Assembly: GCF_037126465.1 (NCBI RefSeq)
Contig: NC_088206.1
Span: forward strand, 57,082,841-57,146,840
From: Ornithodoros turicata
Taxonomy: Eukaryota > Arthropoda > Arachnida > Ixodida > Argasidae
Reading direction: 5' to 3'
Length of the DNA stretch: 64,000 bases
Positions 31,419 through 42,600 of this stretch are shown here, piece after piece (positions within the stretch are counted from its first letter, which is position 1; each line of letters begins with the position of its first letter). Below the pieces are notes generated by a model, which did no database searches, was not told where the DNA came from, and saw only the letters and a program-made list of their open reading frames with translations. The position numbers were made by a program, and so were the translations under genes.

Positions 31419-34301
31419 TCAAAGTTCGTAGTAGGGTGTTAGTTGGTCGACATTTGCCGTTCCGCACTGGCGACGTGACCGTGGATCTCGCAGTTTGTAT
31501 GCATTGGGTCCCACTTTGGCTGAAATCACATATGGACCATTCCTTCTCGGGGCCAACTCGCTGGCAATACCCTTGCTTGCATTGCTCAAGGTATGAGAGT
31601 CACGTAAGACGAGGTCCCCTATTGCAAACTGGTACGGCCGACGACCGATGTTGTAGTGCTTTTCCTGCAGGGTCCTCATCTGCTGCTGCTGTTGTTCCCG
31701 GGCAAATGCAAGAGCGTCCTGGAGGGACTGAGAGAGTTCCACACCATATTCATGAGCAGATTGTATCTCTCCCAGCTGTGGGTTTTGTGGTGGCATCCAT
31801 GGAGTGCGGAGTTCTCTTCCGTAACATAGAAAGGCAGGGGTGTACCCCGTCACCACACTCTCGGATGTTCGCATGTTCTCGGATGTTGGCGAACGCAACT
31901 TCGTGCAGGTGCTTGTCCCAATCTCGGTGATTGTTGCAGTAAGCCATGATGCCCTGCTTTACAATAGCATTATGCGGCTCCACAGTCTGCTGGTCTGTAT
32001 ATGGCACTGTATGTCTGTCGACAATTCCCCAGCGGCGCATGAGTTGTTTCCACATGATACTGACGAATGGTTTGCCATTGTCACTTGCGATACTTCGTGG
32101 GACCCCATGTCTGCAGAAAACCTCAAGGAGCCTGTCTACATTGGCCTTAGATGTTTGTGCACGAAGTGGAAATAGTTCTACGAACTTTGTAAACTTGTCC
32201 AGAATTACTAGGATATACTTGTAGTGACGTGCGGTTGCTGGAAGCGGTCCGATTATGTCAATACTCAATTCCTCCATAGGTACAGTAGCCCAAGAGCTGC
32301 TCATCAGACCTTTTGGCTTCTGCCGCCGGGGCTTTGTCCTTTGACAGATTTGGCAAGCTCGAATGTAACGTGAAATGTCCGCTCTCATTCCCAACCAAAA
32401 GTACTGGTCTCTGACGCGTCGGTAAGACTTGAAGTAGCCCATGTGGCCACTTAGAGGGTGGTCATGTCCCAATTGCAAAACCTGTGTTCGAAGCTCTTGC
32501 GGGACCCATGCTGTTCTTCTTTCACCACTGATGTGCCACAGTACACCGTAGTCATCTATTTCGCAGTCTTGTGCCAGGTCCTGGACCTTTTTGGCCTCCC
32601 TGGAGTCTTCAGGAAGGCTTTCGCTGTTGATGTAGCTGCAGATATTTTGCAGCAGGGGGTCACTTGATTGTTCCTTCGCAAAAGCACGGGGGTCAGAGAA
32701 CACAGATACTGGCACGTGCTGCACTGCTATTGTCTCTTCAAACTCCACACAGCCCTCAGCTGCAGGCACCTCTACAGGAAGCAGGTCTTCTGCCACATAT
32801 GGTGACACTTGGTAACGTGACGACACTGGGAAGCGGCTTAAGGCGTCTGCCGGGATGTTTGCCTTGCCTCTGCTGTGTTTTATAGTACAGTTGAAGCCCT
32901 GGAGGCAGAGAACCCACCGTCTTACTCTACTGGAGGCTTGTTCCGTGCAGAACGTCCACGCCAGAGAGGCGTGATCACAATGTACCTCGAACTTGGTGAG
33001 TTCTACATAGGGTGTGAATTTGTCGAGCGCCCACACCACAGCCAGGCACTCCCACTCCTGCACGTGTAATTCAACTCTGCATCTGTTAGGGTTCTGCTGA
33101 TGAAGGAAACCGGACGCAGTACACCATCATGTTCTTGCAATATAGGACAGCAGCAATCCCCACACCGCTGGCGTCCGTTTCAACAATGAAGGGGCGATTG
33201 AGGTCAGGAAGACTTAAAACTGTCTCAACTAACTGGTGCTTAAGTGCTGTGAAGGCGGCTTCTTGGCTAGATTCCCAGCTCCATGCAGAGTCCTTACGCA
33301 AGAGCAAATTAGGGGTCTGGCGGTGTCTGAGTAGTGAGGGAGGAAGTTCTGGTAGTACCCTGTTAGGCCAAGGAAGGCCTGCAAATCCTTGACGTTTTGT
33401 GGGCATGGGTAGTCCTGTACTGCTTGGACCTTCTCTGGGTCTGGCCGGCATATTCTCCCGGAGAGATGATGTGACCAAGGAACTTTAACGTGGTCCTACA
33501 TAGCTGAACTTTCTCCGGGTTGATAGTGAGGCCTGCTGCTCGTAGTCTGTTGAGCACGTCCCGCAAATGTTCAATGTGGTCCTCCAGGGTTTCCGAATAT
33601 ATGAGAACATCGTCCAGAAAAGCCATGCAAAACTTGTGTTTGATGCCCTGCAGAACTCTGTCCATTAATGTCTGGAATGTAGCTGGTGCTCCAGCCAGGC
33701 CAAAAGGCATCCGCCGAAGTTGGAACGTGCCTTGGGGACATAGAAAAGCTGTCTTGGGTATATCATCTGCCGCGACTGGGATTTGGAAGAAACCTTGTGA
33801 AAGGTCCAGGCTTGTAAACCAATTAGCTCTGCCCAGCTGGGCGAGTACCCAGTCGGTCCTCGGCATTGGGTATACCGGAATACGGGTCTTGGCATTCAAA
33901 GCCCTATAGTCAATAGCGAGGCGGTACCCCCCCCCCCCCCAGTTCTCTTCGGAACCAACATTGGTGCACTTGCCCAAGGGCTGGTGCTCTCCTCTATCAA
34001 CCCCTCGTCTAACATCTCCTGAAGGCACGTATCCATATCCGTATTTTTTCTGCATTGACAGGACGGAGCTCAATTGTGCTCGATGCATTTTGTGCTCAAT
34101 GATGTCTGTACATCCCGGCACTGTGGTAAAAATATCACCATATTCATCTAACATGCTTGATATACGAACATCGAGGGGTTCCTGGTGTTCCACTTGATTT
34201 ATTTCAGCAGTACATTCCACTACAGGTTCCTGGAACAGGTCGTCGAGGGCATAGATGTTGTCTGTCACAGGATGAACATGTTGACTGCTGGAAGCCCGCA
34301 C
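31419..34301 (-). pseudogene. Gypsy pol: RT, RNase H and integrase
   Basis: RT lies in 33440-34301, with the active site as FLDD near 33610. RNase H follows in another frame (about 32860-33440). Integrase follows, with the HHCC zinc finger at about 32340-32460. Its DDE residues are in SIDIIGP (about 32250), SDNGKPF (about 32075) and the Glu of the TVEPHN block (about 31980). At least two frame changes prevent a continuous product. Confidence 0.85.
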
Positions 34302-34316
34302 AAACTTGACCAGTTC

Positions 34317-34650
34317 TTATCGTTCGGTGCCCAAAGTCCAGCCCCCACGACCCATATAGATGGAGACATCAGATGCGACACGGAAGTCCCCACCCAGAAC
34401 CACATCCCTACACAGACCCGGCATATGAAGGAAACGTTGCTTCCTGCTGCCTCCTGCCCAGCGAATTCTGCATCGGATGGGCTCTGTTGTATCCGTGAAT
34501 TCTGCTGCCAGGAGGAGGGAATGTGTCTCCTGCCGGGGGGACGCTCCTGCTAACTGCGCTGCAGCCATTGCACTGTCCCCAAATAAACTCACACTTGAAC
34601 CAGTGTCCAGCAGTGCTTGAAAGATCCTGTCTCCTACTGTGATGCAGCAA
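34317..34650 (-). pseudogene. Gypsy protease region
   Basis: The retropepsin-type active site LLDTGSSVSLF lies near 34590-34620. It is followed by a beta-rich segment ending upstream of RT. Confidence 0.75.
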
Positions 34651-34719
34651 TGGCTCCCTGCGCCCGGCCGTAGCTGCTACTTGCAGCGTTGCTTCGTAGG
34701 TGCTTGCCGGGTCAGCCCC

Positions 34720-35668
34720 TACCGGCGGGCATTTCCCGGACTGTTTGCTTTGATATGGCCGACTTTGTTGCACCGGTAGCAGCGGGGCTGGCCCCGCGAT
34801 GCTCCGGTCGCGCAAAACCTCGCGAGGTGTCCGACACCACCGCATCGGAGGCAAACTGGACCTGCCTTGCGGTTGCTTCGGCTTCCTTCTGAAGCCTAAT
34901 TTTGCAAGTTTATATCTACAGGCTCTGCTTGGCTGTGTCCACTGTTGTTGGTAGGTGTAGTAGGGAATTCTCCTGGCGGAGGCCCTTCCGTTAGTGGCTG
35001 AGGTTGCACAGCCGATGGTAGCAGGGACCATTGATATACTGTGCGTCCTGCATACTCCTGTTGGGTGTTCGATGGAGCTGGTGTCGCTCGGTGATCAACA
35101 AATGCTAAGTCCTGGGCCTCTTGGTTACTTCTTGGTGTAGTCGGTACGTAGCTTAGCCGCCTCCACGTCTTTTCCGTGAGGGTCCCAGCTGCCTTTGCCA
35201 TATCCTGAAGATCTTTGAACTCCAAGTTTTCTGCCAGATCTTGAAACTGTGGGTGCATCAACCTTCGCACGGTACTAACTTTCTCCTCGTCGGGCACCTG
35301 CTCACCGATGCGATCATAGAACTCCGCGATGATGTGAATGATGCGTGATGATGATGCGTCCAGAAATGTTGTCCAATTCTCGAACTTGCCCGCGAAGCGT
35401 AACCAGTGTTTCGCGCTGCCCTCCATTGCTGCGGGAATTACTTGGCGAAGACGTTGGTCTTCTGTGATTCCGGATATAACGTAGCCTCCAAGCGCTGGAG
35501 GAACTTGTCCGGGCTTTGGCGGTCCTCGTACCCTGTAAACTTGGGTATCTCCGTGTACGCACCGCCGGGTCTCCACGGCGCTGACGCTGCGTTTTCAGGC
35601 ATCATGGCGGAACCGCGTGTCGCAACCGATTCGATGTTCGCTGAGTTGGCGTTCATCGGCGTCTGCAT
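34720..35668 (-). pseudogene. Gypsy gag with zinc knuckles
   Basis: The N-terminal block lies at 35438-35668, and a capsid-like block (AAMEGSAKHW onward) in the next frame. Two CCHC-type knuckles lie at about 34760-34862. The first knuckle is intact; the second has Asn in place of its last Cys. Confidence 0.75.
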
Positions 35669-35827
35669 CAGAAGATTTCAGACTTCCGCTGCTACCTTCT
35701 CCCTTGCCAAGGCAGAGCCGTCGGTCTGTGCGAGTAGGCTTTGGATGAATCCGCCTGCCACATCCAGGTTCGGCGCCATGCCGCGCTGGTAGATGTTATC
35801 GGTCGACATCCGGGTGTACTGGTTCTT

Positions 35828-35841
35828 GGGACGAGCCCCCA
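35828..35841 (-). other. Gypsy primer-binding site, tRNA-Pro type
   Basis: TGGGGGCTCGTCC, directly inside the 5' LTR, is the classic complement of the 3' end of tRNA-Pro. Confidence 0.75.
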
Positions 35842-36281
35842 CAAGGTATCAAAGAGTTGCCACAGCAATGGCAGCGGTGTCTAGATCGTAGATTGAGATG
35901 TTACCCGTCAAAAAGAACTCGTTACAAGTTAAGTTACCGTGTGCAAAATGTAACGAAGTTAATAACGAAGTTCTTCAGCCTGAAATGTAACTCGCAGTTA
36001 CTGAGTTACTTAAAAAAAGAACGAGTTACTTCCAAGTTACTTCGGACACAATAGCATTACGCAGGTGCAGCTCGCGTGAGCAGTTGAGTTAGACCTTGAG
36101 TTGTCTGCGGCAGAGTGCAACACGCTTAGACACGTTTTCGTTTATGTCCAACAATAGACCTCTCCCTGTTTGTAAACTGTCAGAGTCCAGGGGTATGATG
36201 CATTTATTTACACTACTACGTTATTTTAACTCCTAACGCCGTCGGTCACCGACAGGTCTCCGGACTGGCCCGTACATCACA
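35841..36281 (-). repeat. Gypsy 5' LTR (441 bp, internally deleted)
   Basis: It matches the 3' LTR end to end except for about 165 bases missing near its promoter-proximal side (around 36253). It starts TGTGATGTACGGGCCAG. Confidence 0.85.
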
Positions 36282-36461
36282 AAACAAATGACGTCATATT
36301 GTTCGACAGTGCAACAAATTTGGTAGAACTGAACTACGCTCGCAGCTAGAGGTGAACAAGGTCGCGCCTGAAAGCCACGGTCTTGAGGAGATTACGATAT
36401 GGTCCCTGAGAGGGACGCGACCTTCGGTCCTGCTTTTGTTTCAATGGGAGGCAGCGAACAA
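36282..36461. other. Non-coding flank of the gypsy element
   Basis: No gene is seen. Confidence 0.3.
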
Positions 36462-37800
36462 CCCAGTAAACCACAAACGTCTAATGAACATCCAGATATG
36501 TACACCGTGGATATGTCCAGCTAACGTGGAATGGATGTACTATGGATCGTAGGAAGCTTATCCATAACTGGATCTGGATGTAACAGCTGGACATTTGTCA
36601 CATCCAATAGACGTGCTTGTGACGTCCAGATATGTACACCGTGGATATGTCCAGCTAACGTGGAATGGATGTACTATGGATCGTAGGAAGCTCATCCATA
36701 ACTGTATCTGTATCTGGGATGTAACAGCTGGACATTTGTCACATCCAGTGGACGTGCTTGTGAGGCATTTGACGTCTAATATACGTCCTATCGATGTTTC
36801 TACCGGATTAACATATGTAGACTGGATTGCAAGTCTACATTTTCAGCCATTTTGTGTGCGTGAACAGCGTAAATGCCGTAGCCGTGGCCGTACCCCACCC
36901 GACACGGCTTGGTCATTTCTATTGGCGTACTGGATGGAACATATACTAAAATACCAATAATTGAGAGCCGAAAACGTTTGTAACGGTGACGAGGATGTGT
37001 TTCTGCAATTAATATGTACGTCTGCAATGAGTCAAACTGCCCGCTAACATTTCTTATATTCCTCCTGACAAATATTGTGTTACCTATACTGAGTGGAGCT
37101 GTCAAACTGACAGGTTTCCTGTGTTGGTGGAAGAGTGCTACGTAGATACTTTGCAGAGAGCAGGACGCGAAATGGAAAAACTTGCTTTTACTTGTTCTCC
37201 AATTTCTCACGTTTTCGCAAGATAGATTCGATTTCTTCTAGCGCTATACGTAAAAATTACTATTGAATTGCTAGTCGAAACAACGTTTCGTAAACCTTCG
37301 TCTATAATGTTAATCCGGTATCTGGATATCTACTAGACATCCCAAACGTCTTAGATGTTTGGATCTTTCTGGTATGTCTAATAGACGTTTGTGGTTCACT
37401 GGGAAAGTGCCCGTTCGTGGAACCCAGTCCTCTCCTTCCGATTTGTTTCGGTTTCAGTCTGTCTACCAATGTCATGATGACGTTTCTCTGGTAGAGGTCT
37501 ATTCGAACGCTTTGCATCTTACTCCCCGTGGGCGCACAATGGTTCAGCTCTATTTCAATCGCATTAAATAAAATGCACCTGTTTTGATCTCACATCGTTG
37601 CACATCCACCGGATGTGACAAATATCCAGCCGTTACATCCAGAGGATATCCATTTATACAGTTATGGATGAACTTCCGACGATCCATAGTACATCCATTC
37701 CACGTTAGCTGGATATATCCGGATGTCTACTAGACATCCCAAATGTCTTAGATGTTTGGATCTTTCTGGTATGTCTAATAGACGTCTGTGGTTTACTGGG
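36462..37800. repeat. Inverted-repeat units with CCCAGTAAACCAC ends
   Basis: The left end is at 36462. Right ends are at 37403 and 37800, so one unit appears to be extended by a duplicated right part. The interior repeats the motif block GGATATGTCCAGCTAACGTG several times in both orientations. No coding frame is supported. Confidence 0.6.
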
Positions 37801-37978
37801 ATAGTACAATATTTACTTCGGTATTCGAAAAATCGGAATATTCCACAGGCCTACTAAACTGTCTTGTATAGAACGAAATATTCTTGCAAAATTTGTCATC
37901 AAAAACCTCCTACAGTGCTTTCCACTGCCCACCAAGGCAGTACATTGTGTCACAATGCTGATGAATAGAAATTCACGG

Positions 37979-38306
37979 CAGGGCCATGCGTTTTCCGGTT
38001 TAACGTTTTTTGAAAATTCGAGGCAAAAATCGAGTTTTATTTCAGGGTAAAATCGGGCGATTTTAGGTGGAACGGCAGATTTTCGGGTGAGAGAAAAAGA
38101 AAAAAGCACTTCTCGCATTTTGGATGAACATGAGATGTGAAACAGCTCTGCTGAGTGTCCAATGCTTACCATTCTCCATTGCCTATATTGGTGTCTGACT
38201 TAGCACTTTGCAAGTTCATTTTCGTTTGTTTTTTTCGGGTTTTATCCAAAGTGACGATGCAAATCGTGGGGTAAAAATGGGTTTTTCCTTGAAACACAGG
38301 GCCCTA
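37979..38306. repeat. Possible hAT-like remnant (GGGTTTAACC-type)
   Basis: The edges CAGGGCC and GGCCCTA face each other, and the interior has CGGGTTTTA-like motifs also seen in the elements at 44190, 50250 and 61872. The flanks do not match, so the limits are tentative. Confidence 0.35.
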
Positions 38307-39449
38307 AGCATATTTTGTGGGCATAGCAAGTCACCCGTCATGTGCAAAATATTTTAGCAGACACGAAACGTCCCATCCGCCGTGCAACACGTCTGTCCAC
38401 TTGCCAAGTTAGTACCATTCTGAACACAAGGACGTGGACGCAAGCCTAAACGGCAGCTAGCTGAAATGTCTCACTTCGGAACCAACAGATCAGGGAAGTT
38501 TATGACATTCTCTTTGAGAAGTGCACGCGCACAAACTGTAAAGAGTGCACTATGGCTGACTGGACGTACTGAGCACAGGCACAACAGGAGGTCGATGAGC
38601 CTGTGCTGTACTTGAGGAGAAAAGACCTCAAGACGTGGACCTATTATGAAATATTTATTATACTATTACTGTATTGTGGGTTTGCCTCCTGTGTGGCAGC
38701 TTTGGTTCATGCACTTCATGTCACAGGATGGGGCATGTTCGTTGTTCATTCTTTTTCAGTTTAAGCAGCAATGCTGGTTTAAAAGCTCTGTGATCTGAAA
38801 ATTAAACGTGGAAGACATTCTCCACCAGTATGCTGACATGATGGACTAATGACCAGCATTCTTCAAGGTGGGGTGTCATGCATTAGGAAACCTGCAGCTG
38901 GGAACTACACGCCCATTCCAGGTGGAAAGCTGAAGGAACTGGCATTGCTCCCATGAGAGTTTGTATAAGTACAATTACTACACTTAACAAAATGAGTGGG
39001 CTATACACCGTAGCTTTATATATTTCACGCCGTTTGTATGAGCACACTGCAAGCAACAATGTTGAGCAGCATTGCCCTCTCATCACCAATAAGTTTTATG
39101 AAGTGTTATTACATAATTTTATGGATTATGTTGGGATACAACTTCTATAAATTCTGCTTGGGGCTGTAGCTCTAATCAACCTGGTCATCTTCTGGTAGGC
39201 ATAGTGCAATATACATCCAACAGTACACTACTGCACCCACCCCATAGGGCAAGGGTTGCAAAACGTATTGTTTCCCGTAACAGTAATGTATCGTTGTGTG
39301 GTGCCATCCCACGACTGTTCACGACAGCCATACTACTCACGGTAAAAAAATAGCGTTGGCCGAATGCATCACCTAATGTGTACAAAAATGTCAGAGAAGA
39401 TAAATTACAGCACATTCAGGTCTCCATAGATTAATCAGAACCATGACAA
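38307..39449. other. Downstream of ADCK1, no gene seen
   Basis: The ADCK1 3' UTR should start here (minus strand), but I could not choose a poly(A) site. Several TTTATT strings occur. Confidence 0.35.
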
Positions 39450-39670
39450 TCAAGGTGCCACATGGCAGCCTAGCAATACTGTAGCGAGCCTGGTACTACG
39501 CATCCAACAGTACATTTCATACGCAGTGAGGGACCATCCCGTGAGAAAAGATCGCAACTGAACGTTAAATTTGCACCACATGTTGCTGCACAGCCGCAAT
39601 TGTTCATCGTACACAGCACGGATGCAGCAACGTGACATAGTCATGAAAGACTTCGACGCTCCACGGGTAC
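39450..39670 (-). CDS. ADCK1: ADCK1 exon 10 and stop
   Basis: It completes the split Gly codon, then 72 codons with MSRCCIRA and the poorly conserved C-terminus. The stop is TGA at 39452-39450. Confidence 0.88.
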
Positions 39671-42600
39671 CTGAAATGAAAATTCACCAAAAATGTGCCT
39701 GTAAAATCAGGTGCCTCAAATAAAACGCAAGACATGCAGTTTCTCACCTAGCATGGTCTCTATACCTCTAAGCAGGTCGTTGGTCTTAAAAATGAGTAAC
39801 ATTTCTCGGGGAACCATGTTCAGGATCTGAGAGATCGTAGTGAAATGCTCGCTGGCAAAGTCCCGGATTTCTTGGCCCTGGGCAAAAATACGTATTGTGT
39901 GTAAGTACAGCATATGAAGGTTAATAGTTGAACATGTTGTACATATCGTTCCAGTTACGGCCTTGCCTATATCCAAAGTAAGAAATTACCACATAGTACT
40001 ATTCCTGGGTTTTGAAAATTCTAAACCTGTACCTAAGAACGGCACGAAACGTAGGCCATCAGCCCTAACAGAGTACTCCGCCAGAGAAAACCCAACACAG
40101 TGGCACTAGTTGCTGCCAATAAGGCTCCTATATTCTAGTTTCGATGCTGGTGCACTACTTGTCACAACTCACGGCAATGCGGCTAGCTATTGCAGCCAAT
40201 GCGAACAAGCATAGGGCTGCGATTAAACATGCCGTTTTAAGGTTACGTAATGTTATACGTAAGGCCTCGCTTTTTTGGCGGTTAAACCTGGAAAAACCTG
40301 TATCTAGCCCCTGATTTGCATCATCCATTATTTATGGTAAAACCCGAAAATTCCCAAAAATAACTTTCCAAAGTGCCACAAGTCAGTCCAGGTACTGGAG
40401 AACACTAAGCACTGTGCATTCTTGCTGAAAAGGTTTTTCTGAAAAGCGAGACGCGAACCTGAAAATTTGCTTTTCTACCCTATATGTAACCATATAGCCC
40501 AGGTTTACCCTATCTTACAGCTCCCGAAATAAAACCCAATATTTACCTCAATTTGTTTGTTCATTAACAATGATATCCCGGCTAGATGCTGTAGTGTGTG
40601 GCACAAAAAAAACTTTTTGTACAGTGTGTTTTGGACGGATTTTATTCTATTCCTTTAGATTGTGGGGCATGTTATATTGGGCAGCTGGGACGCTGCTTAA
40701 ATGTCCATTTACTTGAACACATCTCCTGTGTTCGATGTGCTCCTTCCGGCTATCTGAGCGTATGATGTAGAGAATGCAATTGTGAGCCTTGCTTTGCCGA
40801 CACTTCAGTCTTATGTAAGAATGTGGAAAAAACTGTGCTTGAGGTAATAGAAGCCTTTTACACTGATAAAACTAGTTATAGCATCAGTGCACCTTCCCTA
40901 GCTCTGTCGAACTTAGAAAAAGATTATCTCATCTGAAAAAGATTATCTGAGTTTGGATTTGTGACGTGAACTAAAACATTTTGGGTGCTCCCATCGTGCA
41001 CTTCGTTGACTGAGATTTTAATTAACGCCTGTTTGCTTGGCCTTGCTGACTGAGTGTATACGGGGTGTCCCAGCTAACTGCAAACATATTTTAAAAAAAT
41101 ATATATAACACTTTTTCCATGATGAAATCAATTGCAATATACATAGCATATGCTGAAGGGCACTCCCTTTGAGGGCATTAGCAAAGTCCAAAAGCAATGT
41201 CTTAATTAACTTTCATTAATTAACTTTTTAATTATAAAAGCTACAAAGTTGTCCCAATGAGAACATCTGTTCCTTTCAGTCACTTGATATCGTAGCCGTT
41301 TTCAGAACAAAAATCCGTTCGATAGATCGCCCGCAAAAAATTAGTGAAGGAACGCCATTTTTTTCTTTATTTTGTTCATTGCGCATCTTCGCAGATGCGT
41401 ATTTCCATCATCCCCAATGTGAGAGAGGAAAGGAGTACAGCGCCGCCTCATGCATCGAAGATGAGCTTTAACTTGCGGAAACAAAACAAAAACAAATGTA
41501 TCGGGTGACTCTATCGGAACTGGCCTTATCTTGGGTTGCATTTTCTGTTTCCTTTTAACCTTTTTCCAGGACGCAAGAGGAGACAGTGTGCTCTTTCTCC
41601 CTCTCACATTGGGGGTGAAGGAAAGACGCGTCTTCTAAGAAGCACAATGAACAAAATAAAGAAAAAAATGGCGTTCCTTTGTAGCGGCCGGTGGACAATG
41701 ACGAAGAATGCCACGCGCCTAGAGCACCTGCCTCAGTTCCACCGGCGCGGCCATGGAGATAGGCCACCGTCATCGCCCCTCCGTGGCATACCATCATCGC
41801 CGGTCGGGGCTCATGTAGAGGAAGAGTATCGTCCTCTACGTTTGGTGACCCGAACGCTCCTCGTTCACCCACGGCACGAGGCTCCTCTCTCCTACAAAGC
41901 ACTACCAACCGGTACACACGCGCATCACAGCTTCATTCCCCTTCGCTTCAGCCCGATGTTCACCGCACCCCGGCGCTCCTTCACTGCCGGCCTCGACACC
42001 CGAGCTTCGCCCTCACCTGCCGGTCGCGGCAGTCGCGGCAGCCGACGCCACGGCACGTTTCAGCCGGCGTCTCTCAACGGCTCCCACAGCCTCACCCTCT
42101 CCTCCTCTGGGACTCTCAGAGCTTCGGCTCCCGTGCCGGTAGCGGCACCCCAGGACCTCCACTTCCCCAGCGACTCACTCTTTTCCTCGCTGTTCTCGGG
42201 CTACCGGATCTGATTACTCATCAGCTGTGATGCTTCGCCACCGTCTGCCGTGCCGTCATCCTGTTCAACCGTACATGCTAACCACGGTCGCCCTCGCTGC
42301 CCTCCTCCAGTGAAGTCGCGGACATCATCTGCTTTATCGCCGCTCCGCGTCTGAGGGGGGGAGTGATGTAGCGGCCGGTGGACAACGACGAAGAATGCCA
42401 CGCACCTGGAGCACCTGCCTCAGTTCCACCGGCGCGGCCATGGAGATAGGCCACCGTCATCGCCTCTCCGTGACATACCATCATCGCCGGTCGGGGCTCA
42501 TGTAGAGGAAGAGTATCGTCCTCTACACCTTCACGAATTTTTTGCGGGCGATCTATCGAACGGATTTTTGTTCTGCAAATGGCTACGATATCAGGTGACC

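Larger units (their letters stand above)
30776..36281 (-). mobile_element. Ty3/gypsy LTR retrotransposon, nearly complete but disabled
   Basis: On the minus strand the order is 5' LTR (35841-36281), primer-binding site, gag with zinc knuckles, protease, RT, RNase H, integrase, purine tract, 3' LTR (30776-31383). This is the standard gypsy order. The LTRs differ at only a few positions outside a deletion in the 5' LTR, so the insertion is fairly recent. Several frame changes (for example near 33440 and within gag) and cytosine runs break gag and pol. I found no clear target duplication. Confidence 0.9.

Noticed and set aside
39185..39415. A possible duplicate of ADCK1 exon 10 downstream of the gene
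   Set aside because: Only about 14 bases (CATCCAACAGTACA) are shared with exon 10; the rest does not align.
41536..42213. A 225-codon open frame across the TRIM
   Set aside because: It starts in the foldback arm, runs through the LTR and GC-rich interior, and has no domain. GC-rich, stop-poor sequence explains it.
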